A stretch of DNA of 64,000 nucleotides from assembly GCF_023898315.1 (NCBI RefSeq), contig NC_064616.1, positions 705,775,389-705,839,388 of the forward strand. Reading direction: 5' to 3'. Positions 56,697 to 64,000 of the stretch are shown piece by piece. Made by a program: the position numbers and the translations under genes. The stretch comes from Schistocerca nitens (taxonomy: Eukaryota > Arthropoda > Insecta > Orthoptera > Acrididae). Below the pieces are notes generated by a model that saw only the letters and a list, made by a program, of their open reading frames with translations, was not told where the DNA came from and did not search any database. The stretch's first letter is position 1; each line of letters begins with the position of its first letter.

Positions 56697-57341
56697 CTAT
56701 GTCCCTGCTGAACACATGGAACTGCATGCATGCCACAGTAAACTATCACGATTTTAAAGTGTCAGGCAAATTATGCACCTACTGATGAATAAAATACGAG
56801 GCCATTGATCTGGGTTCCATTCCTAGTATTCCCTTACCTCCAAAACCATAGTAAGAATTTCTGTTGCTATCTTTTCAGGGTATCTACAAGCCATAGTTTG
56901 TAGGCAGCAGTCATCAGCTGGTATTGTTGAGCATGGATGAACAATACAAGGCAGATCTTCAGTGGTTTGCATCCTTCAGTAGTGGTGGAAAGTTCGATTG
57001 ACATAGTGGTTTGTTACACTTGTTTAATGGGGGTGACTTCCTGTGCTGACAACACTTCTAGTCATAAATGACAGTGTACACACATTCTAAGCTTGAATCG
57101 ACCTGTCAATACATGTTGACTGACTGAACAGGTTACACAATCTGTCTTGCCCCACTCATGATTAGACATACACTACGCTATATTGAAAAAGGAAGAATGC
57201 AAGTCATGAGACCGCTCCCTGTATTTTAGCAGGGCTAAAATATAGGGAGCGATAGCTTATTTACAACTTGTACAGATACCAGGCGGCAATTATAAGAGTC
57301 TACAGACATAAAAGGAAAGTAGTAATTTAGAGGGGCATAAT
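56697..57341. other. Unassigned intergenic DNA
   Basis: No feature recognised, apart from a small inverted repeat around 57215-57250 (ctccctgtattttagc / gctaaaatatagggag). Confidence 0.5.
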
Positions 57342-58480
57342 ACAGGGTTCTAGCGTATCTACAATGTTATTCGAGCTGCACATTGAATAAGCAGTAAAAG
57401 AAACCAGAGAAAACTTTGGAGAAGGAATTAAAGTTCGGAGTAGGCATTAAAATCCATGGAGAAGAAACAAAATTTTTTGATATTTGCCAATAACACTGTA
57501 ATTCTTTCTAAGACAGCAAAGGACTTGGAAGAACAGTTTAACGGAATGGACAATGTCTTGAAAAAAGGATATAAGATGAACATTAACAACAGGAAAGAAA
57601 AGGTAGTGGAATGTAGTCGAATTAAATCAGCAGGTGATGAGGGACTTAGATTAGGAAATAAGACATGCTCATGCAGTAAAGTAACTGACGATGGCTGAGG
57701 TAGATACCATGTAAAATGTAGAATGACAATGGTAAGAAAAGCGTTTCTGAAGATGATATTGACGTTTGGTTTGTGGGGCGCTCAACTGCGCGTTTATCAG
57801 CGCCCGTACAAATTCCCAACTTTTGCTCAGCCCAATCTTGCTACTTTCATGAATGAAGATGAAATGATGAGGACAACACAAACACCCAGTCGAGGCAGAT
57901 GAAAATCCCTGACTCCGCCGGGAATCGAACACGGGACCACGTGCTCGGGAAGCGAGAACGCGATCGCGAGACAACGAACTGCGGACGCGTTTCGGAAGAG
58001 AAATGTAGTAACATTGAATATAAATTTAAGTGTTACAAAGTCTTTTCTGAAATCATTTGTATCGAGTTTAGCCTTGTACGGGAATGAAACGTGAGTGATA
58101 ATCAGTCCAGACAAGCAGACAATAGCTTTAGAAATGTGGTACTACAGAGTAATTCTGAAGGTTAGATGGGTACATTGTGTAACTAATGAGGAGGTACTGA
58201 ATAGAACTGGGGAGGAACGAAATTTGTGCCACAACAGCACGAAAAGTAGGGCTCGGTTGACAGGACACATTCTGAGACATCAAGGAAACTTCAATTTAGT
58301 ACTGGAGGGAAGTGTAAGTGCCAAAAATGGCAGAGGGAGACCAAGAGACAAGTATAGTAAGCAGGATCAAATGAATGTGGGTTCCTGTAGTTGTTCAGAG
58401 ATGAAGAGAGTTGCAAAGAATAAAGTAGTGTGCAGAGCTGCATCAAACGTCTTTGGACTGAAAAACACAGCAACAATGAT
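57342..58480 (+). mobile_element. RTE-type LINE fragment, 5'-truncated
   Basis: Same family as 1987-5228, in plus orientation. It starts at the RT segment before FADD (IEQAVKETRENFG-like), has FANNTVILSKTAKDLEEQFNG (catalytic ADD eroded to ANN), GYKMNINN, and, after the nested SINE, LYGNET-like and MWYYRVILKVRWVHCVTNEEVLN, NGRGRPRDKYSKQDQ, ending at about 58480. It is clearly older than the copy near the left end. Confidence 0.85.
57754..57986 (-). mobile_element. tRNA-derived SINE (family 2) nested in the RTE fragment, 13-bp target duplication
   Basis: On minus, the tRNA-like head with cgttctcgcttcccgagcac and B box tgttcgattccc, then ggcggagtcagggattttca, and a body ending at ggcgctgataaacg. 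Flanks gcgtttctgaaga (57741-57753) and gcgtttcggaaga (57987-57999). Confidence 0.85.
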
Positions 58481-59887
58481 ACTAGTGCAACACATTTTGA
58501 GCGGTTCATATTGGGAAGCAGTTGTAAAAATATGAATTTTCTTTGAAGTAGTCTCTGCAAGATAATACGGAAGTAACATCAGACGTAATTCTCTATTCTG
58601 GAAATAATATCCCTGTAAATTAAGTTTCTTCAAACTGATTCTGTACCCCATTACTGAACTGAAATATGGAAATATGTAGAATAAAGCAGTTTCTTCACTG
58701 GTAAATCATCTCTAAGAGCAACTGTGCATATTGGTAGTGCATATGTAGCTGAACTAAGGTGGTCACTAAATTGAAGGCTGTGTGTTTTCTGATTAAGACT
58801 ATGATCTACTTGTACTGTAAACAACTTAACATAATTTATGTACTTCTTGTACATCATTGTTTGAGGGAACCATTTTTATAAATTATGGACTTCTGTGAGA
58901 ATTACATAATTGATTCTCATTAGTCTCATGAAAAATTAGTGATAATCAATTTGCCTTGAATAACATTGGTGATGTTTGACTTACTCTACCACTCGCTGTC
59001 TTGGATACTTTCTGCTACACAAACCTGTTCTATTGAATTTTTGAGATAATTTTTATCAAGAAAGAGTTGTATTTTCCTACCAGCAAAGTACTTACCAAAA
59101 GGCAAATGACATTTATTTATGTGTAGAAACTAACCATTGTCTAAGTCATTTCCAGAAAATTGTAGTCAGTAGATTCTTTATTTATCACTGTACAGTGGAA
59201 ACTAGCTGTAGAAATTATTTTCTGAGAAATCGGGAACAACTTTGTACCACTGACACGACAGGTCAAAGAAGCACCATAGTATTTTCATTACTTTGTTTTA
59301 GACTTGATTCAGCTTTGGATGAATGTTAATATGTTGAAAATGATTATTTTGTTATGATTTGGTACAAGCGTAATCATAAGCTAGGAGCTCGCTCATAATC
59401 AGATTACTGTGTACTGAAAATCTGAAACAATGTCTGGAATGTTCATGAAATGGAACATTGGCTTGAAATATCACGAAATGTTTCTACTGTGCATCAGTTT
59501 CCCCACTACCTTATTAGTGGAGTAATGAAATTGGTCTATAGTTTGTGGCCAGAGACTAGTTAACAACCTGACAAGAGATAAATCCAGGCAGTGCTTGATA
59601 ATTCTAGTGATGAAGACCTGTTAGATGAACTAATTGTTGAGGAAAGTTCAGAAGAAGATTGGGAATCATGCAGATAAAATCAAATGGAAGAGCTGGCAGC
59701 ATCTACTCAGAATGAAGAGACCCTTTTAAAATTACATGAAGAGTTGAAACCAATCAGCAAACAGATTGGTGTGTTTAGGATTGTACTGTCGGAGAATAAG
59801 AATTACTTGGTGTTACTAAAAGCCTTAATGATGATGGAGTAGCTGTAAATATCATGATGCCCTCTCTCAATAACTGTAAATGATCTC
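58481..59887. other. Unassigned intergenic DNA
   Basis: No firm feature. At 59600-59820 a plus-strand acidic segment (DEDLLDELIVEESSEEDWES) could be the N-terminus of an old transposase such as piggyBac, but nothing downstream confirms it. Confidence 0.4.
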
Positions 59888-59899
59888 TAAATAAAGATG

Positions 59900-60097
59900 G
59901 CCGGCCGCGGTGGTCTAGCGGTTCTAGGCGCTCAGCCCGGAACCGCGCGACTGCTACGGTCGCAGGTTCGAATCCTGCCTCGGGCATGGATGTGTGTGAT
60001 GTCCTTAGGTTAGTTAGGTTTAAGTAGTTCTAAGTTCTAGGGGACTGATGACCTAAGATGTTGAGTCCCATAGTGCTCAGAGCCATTTGAACCATTT
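59900..60097 (+). mobile_element. tRNA-derived SINE (family 1), 12-bp target duplication
   Basis: Full-length, with A box tggtctagcggttctagg, B box ggttcgaatcc and tail gccatttgaaccat. Perfect taaataaagatg repeats at 59888-59899 and 60098-60109. Confidence 0.95.
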
Positions 60098-60783
60098 TAA
60101 ATAAAGATGTCCTTTTTCATAAATGGGAGGATATATTTGGAAACCCCCCCAAAAATCATTAAGCATAAGAGACATTTTCACAGTTCCATTTTTGGCTGAT
60201 AGTGATGAATAGTGGTGGGCAGGAAATCGCGTATCTGTTAGAAATCACAGTGACTGAGAAGTCACAGATATCACAGTAGCAACTTTACAGAATCTAACTG
60301 CGATTTCAGTCACAGTTAGCAGTCGCAATAAGTATTTCACATTCAAAGACGTGAGCCATCTATTGGTCGAATTTAGCACTGCTTTCTGCGATTTCAGTGA
60401 CAAGTCGCAACTAAGAGTCGCAAGTAGCATCTAAAAAGCGTGGTTAACAGTGGCATCTGTTGGCCAAAGTTCGCACTACCTCCATCTCTGCGGTACGCTA
60501 TGGAGTCCAACTGCGATTTCCGTGACAAATCGCAACTAAGAGTCGCAAGTAGCAACTAAAAAGCGCAGTTAGCACTCCCATCTGTTGAGCAAAGTTGATA
60601 CTACGCTATTCGCTACCGAGTCAAACTGCGATTTCTGTGACAAATCGCAACTAAGAGTCGCAAGTAGCAACTAATAAGCGCAGTTAACATACTTTTCCTA
60701 GTGTCATCTGTTGACCGGCGTACGTACTTCGTTATGAGAGCCTTGTGCCTCACGAGATCGATGTGCTGTGTGTGCATATGAAG

Positions 60784-61010
60784 GGCTTATTTCAATAGTG
60801 GTACAAGTCCATTTTTGTTCATTTTGAGATATAGAGTCGTAAAGTTAAATGAGCGCTGAAAAATCTGCAGTTGAGATACCAGAAATATTCAAGCATATGG
60901 CTTCTTGCTAGAGATGAACCTTTATTTATGTTTGTTTGGATCACTAATTTCAGAAGCACTATAGACAGAAAAGTGGAGGTAATGGACTTGTACCACTATT
61001 GAAATAAGCC
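60784..61010. repeat. 227-bp inverted-repeat unit (29-bp perfect arms) inside the hAT element
   Basis: The arm at 60784-60812 (ggcttatttcaatagtgg and onward) is the exact reverse complement of 60982-61010. Near-matching bases extend outward (atatgaa). It could be a nested MITE or a foldback in the hAT. Confidence 0.8.
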
Positions 61011-62369
61011 TTTCATATTATATGACGACATGCACATTCAGCATCAGTTATGGTTGGTCAAATACTGCTGTGACTCTGAATGTATTATATTAATAAGAAG
61101 CAACATTGCCCTTTTCTCCTGAAAATATCAAGTAACGTAACAAATGTGTTTGATTCTGCTTCCAATATGACAGTTTTGGTTAATACTCCACATGCCTACA
61201 GGACTTTGCAATGTTAACACAGCAGAACTCAGACATCTGTATAAGTGTAGAGAAATGAAAACAGTCATATGAATGCCTCACTTTTGTTCCGACACAGTTC
61301 AAGACTCGGGAGAAAAGCTTTACACCTGGTGTTCTGCATGGCAACTTCACACACAAGAACTTTTTGCCGACACTACTACCACCTACGTAAGTAAGCTTTT
61401 CCTGTGTTACTTTCAAGTAATGCACTTAAGCTATTCCTGATTTAGCTGGAAGATCTGTACTTCCCACTTTCATATCAACAGCCTCAAAATGCATATTGTA
61501 GACTTCAGGATATGTTACAGGTCAGTGTCACACCAAGATTGTGGAGAAAGGTGGGGGGGGGGGGGGCGGCATGTCGCTCTCCAACAAGTGTTTACCAATA
61601 AGCAAGTGGCGGAAAATTATGGGTATAGGACGGCTTAAACATGTGGAAAATGAGATTTTTATTATTCACTCACTGTATTTGACATTTATTATTCCTTTAA
61701 AATCGCACATCAACTTCAATAAAACACAGTTTAATCATTCACACACTTATTTCACAATTATTTCACTTTTTAACTGCAAATCCTCTAAGAGCTGTCTTGA
61801 ATCTTCACGAGTCTCTCCCAACAGCCTTGATGTGAATAGATACGTACAGCAACCAGTAATCAGAGTCAGAACTGTGTCTGCAAAAACACAAGGATTATTA
61901 AACAATTTTTGCTGTCATTAATTACTAGCAATATAATTGACAGAGTAGATTGCTAATATTTGCTATAATGAATATCAAATTTGCAAGAACGATCTCACTG
62001 AAGTAATTAAGCCCATCGAAACGCTTAGAAACTAACCTCTCGTCTGACGAAAACGGTCTAAAGACGCAGTGGCAATTTCTTCAGATCTGTTGACAATGAT
62101 ATTTTGAGTTATCACTTTACTGAGTGACTGAAATGTAGTTCAGGTACCTGTGAACATAACAATATGTTAGAATTCATTTTCTAAATACGAACTATTACGG
62201 TACTGTATGGCTACTTACATGTTAATTACACTATTAATATTTTCACAGTTGTTTCTTTAATACAAAATTAAAGCCAACGGAAGAAAAAACGTAAAACATA
62301 CTTGCCAATGACAGGTTTGTTGCGATGCAATTTTCTGTGTTGACAGATGTAACTTTTTCATACAGTGGT

Positions 62370-62560
62370 AAGTCGCAGAAATCGCAGGAGTCACAGAAAT
62401 CGCAGAAGTAGCAGAAGTCACAGAAATCGCAGAAGTAGCAGAAATCGCAGAAGTCACAGAAGTAGCAGAAATCGCAGAAGTCACAGAAGTAGCAGAAATC
62501 GCAGAAGTCACAGAAGTAGCAGAAATCGCGGAAGTAGCAGAAATCGCAGAAATAGCAGTG
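62370..62560. repeat. Minisatellite of cagaa-gtagcagaaatcg type near the right end of the hAT element
   Basis: Repeats built from agcagaaatcgcagaagt and acagaagtagcagaaatc, about seven to eight imperfect units of 27 bp or shorter. The Ser/Arg and Ser/Ala-Ile reading frames over it are artefacts of the repeat. Confidence 0.9.
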
Positions 62561-62704
62561 GCGGAGGGATACACGACCTATGTTCCTTAACTGCGACTCT
62601 TAACTGCGACAAATCGCAGTTAAGAATAACAGATACTGAAAAGTAGCATTCACAGAAATCACTGATATCGGAAAATCGCAGTTTAGCCCATCACTAGTGA
62701 TGAA

Positions 62705-64000
62705 TATGTGCAAAATATTTTCCTGGTCTAGTCGCTGACTCTTTGACGAACCAACATACCAACTTATGGATCATTGGCCTTTTCTTTGTTGACAAAAACT
62801 TTAAATTCAGTATTGTTTTTTCTTATATGTTAAATAAAAAAACCTGTGCTATCCTGATTTTTTTCTGTTTTTGCTTGATTTCCAGAACAATACATGAATG
62901 TTGGTTTACTATGGCGCTGTATGCCAACACTATAAACATTGCAAGGCAAGTGGATAACACAGCCTTAAGAGGTTATTCTGTATCAAAATAATGTTTATAT
63001 TAAGTGGTGCAAAGCAGTCAGTCCCTTTTGGCTACTTTCCTCCAATTTTTAAAATATTTGAAACTTCAAAAATATCTTTTTGATGTCTTTCTATGTTGCT
63101 AGGTAGTTTTTACATTGTTTTTGAATAGACTAACCACATTTTCAAAACCCATTTTACAAAACAGCTACGCTTTACATGGTTTTGCTCAAAACACTGTCCA
63201 AAAATTGTGCATAGTCACCCCACGGTATGGTACTCTCTAACTACCATGAGTGGCAGTGTCACACCTTAAATAATCTGCTATCAACCCAGCCAAATTCCCT
63301 TCCTTCTTGATATGAAGTCCACAACTCATAAAATCATATCTGGCAGTAGCATCAGCATAAGCCAAACCTATTTTTGACCCCATTACTGAGAAAATACATT
63401 TACTGTTTCCCTCACTGTATGTAATTTATAGATGTCTATACAGAAATTAATGTACTGCTCTATTGAGCAGTATCATTCACAAATGTAATGTTATATGCAA
63501 GAATGGTTATCATATTTATAGAAGGCAGCTTCATTTACCTAATATTTCCTATTTGCACAGCATCTACTTCCAAGTAGCATAAAGGGCATAAGAAAGACTT
63601 TATTATATGGAAATAAATTAAAATATTCATAAGATTCTTCTAAATCTTTTACAATGTGGTGTGTGTAACATCATTGTAAAATTCGAGGCAATGACAAAGA
63701 GATCGCCGACAAAACTATTACTAACCTCCTTGTTACTGCTACTGCTTCTATGTCTTCTACCATTGGGTACAAATATTACTTTATGGCTTCTACCAAGGAT
63801 GCTGTATTTAGCTACCATCTAAGACTTGTGTCTAAAACCTGATTTGCAACTATGGCTCTATGGAGCCAATCTCTCATCGAGAGAGCCGAAGCTGTACAAT
63901 GTAGCAGACAGAAAATATGCACTGTTCAGTGGATGGTTGCCTGACATCTTGTGGCGTATGTGGTCTGTTGTGTATCTGTCAAGTGTGTATCTGTCGCTGT
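62705..64000. other. Unassigned AT-rich intergenic DNA to the window end
   Basis: No gene, tRNA or known repeat recognised. Frames at 62743-62991 and 63627-63818 show no domain. Confidence 0.5.

Larger units (their letters stand above)
60210..62696. mobile_element. Non-autonomous hAT-like element, 2.49 kb, 8-bp target duplication
   Basis: Termini tagtggtgggc... at left and ...gcccatcacta at right form a short inverted repeat (TAGTGRTGGGC), and gtgatgaa flanks both ends (60202-60209 and 62697-62704). An 8-bp target duplication with this kind of end is typical of hAT. Subterminal regions at both ends are packed with cgcaactaagagtcgcaag and related short motifs in direct and inverted order. I see no transposase frame, so it would depend on another element. 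Confidence 0.75.

Noticed and set aside
59600-59820. piggyBac transposase N-terminus
   Set aside because: Only an acidic Ser/Glu-rich stretch is seen. No catalytic core or terminal repeats were found.
62370-62560. CRISPR-like array
   Set aside because: Units are contiguous and imperfect with no unique spacers, and the context is an animal transposon.
62365-62646. Arg/Ser-rich reading frame resembling an SR protein
   Set aside because: It is a translation of the minisatellite at 62370-62560. The opposite strand gives an equally regular Ser/Ala/Ile pattern.

Overview
This window looks like nuclear DNA of a large-genome insect, most likely a grasshopper or locust (Acrididae, Schistocerca-like). 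Three things suggest it: several tRNA-derived SINE families with intact internal Pol III boxes, a dense mix of nested LINE, LTR, Tc1/mariner and hAT elements, and a mitochondrial relic whose trnD precedes trnK, the order known from acridid mitogenomes. I see no convincing host protein-coding gene. Every long reading frame I can identify belongs to a transposable element or is noise.

The main feature is a decayed nuclear copy of the mitochondrial genome (NUMT) that runs from about 1146 to 40326 in mitochondrial order and on consistent strands: rrnS(-), control region, trnM, nad2, trnW/C/Y, cox1, cox2, trnD, trnK, atp8, atp6, cox3, nad3, trnA/R/N/S1/E/F, nad5(-), cob, trnS2, nad1(-), trnL1(-), rrnL(-), trnV(-), then rrnS(-), control region, trnM, nad2, trnW/C/Y and the start of cox1 a second time. 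The copy therefore goes round the circle more than once: rrnS to cox1 is present twice, at 1.15-9.8 kb and 37.5-40.3 kb. About 3 kb of mitochondrial sequence (start of nad5 to mid cob, including nad4, nad4L and nad6) is lost at about 27.2 kb, and cox1 copy A has an internal deletion.

The relic is split by younger insertions: an LTR retrotransposon (1-1145), an RTE-type LINE (1987-5228), a CR1-type LINE fragment plus unknown DNA in nad2 (6236-8044), an insert with a SINE in atp6 (11039-12402), a 9.4-kb LTR-flanked element in nad3 (about 13930-23341), a SINE in nad5 (24068-24472), a mariner in nad5 (25711-27142), a Tc1 element in nad1 (28419-29839), an unclassified insert in rrnL (30690-31645), a nearly intact CR1-type LINE with tandem 5' monomers (32021-36813), and a nearly intact LINE that cuts cox1 (40327 to about 43800). 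Because the host gene order is known, each junction can be read at codon scale.

The right third (43.8-64 kb) holds ordinary intergenic DNA with scattered relics: a Gypsy-type integrase piece, a DDE transposase piece, three more tRNA-SINE copies, a second RTE fragment carrying its own SINE, an (AT)n tract, and a 2.49-kb non-autonomous hAT element with an 8-bp target duplication.
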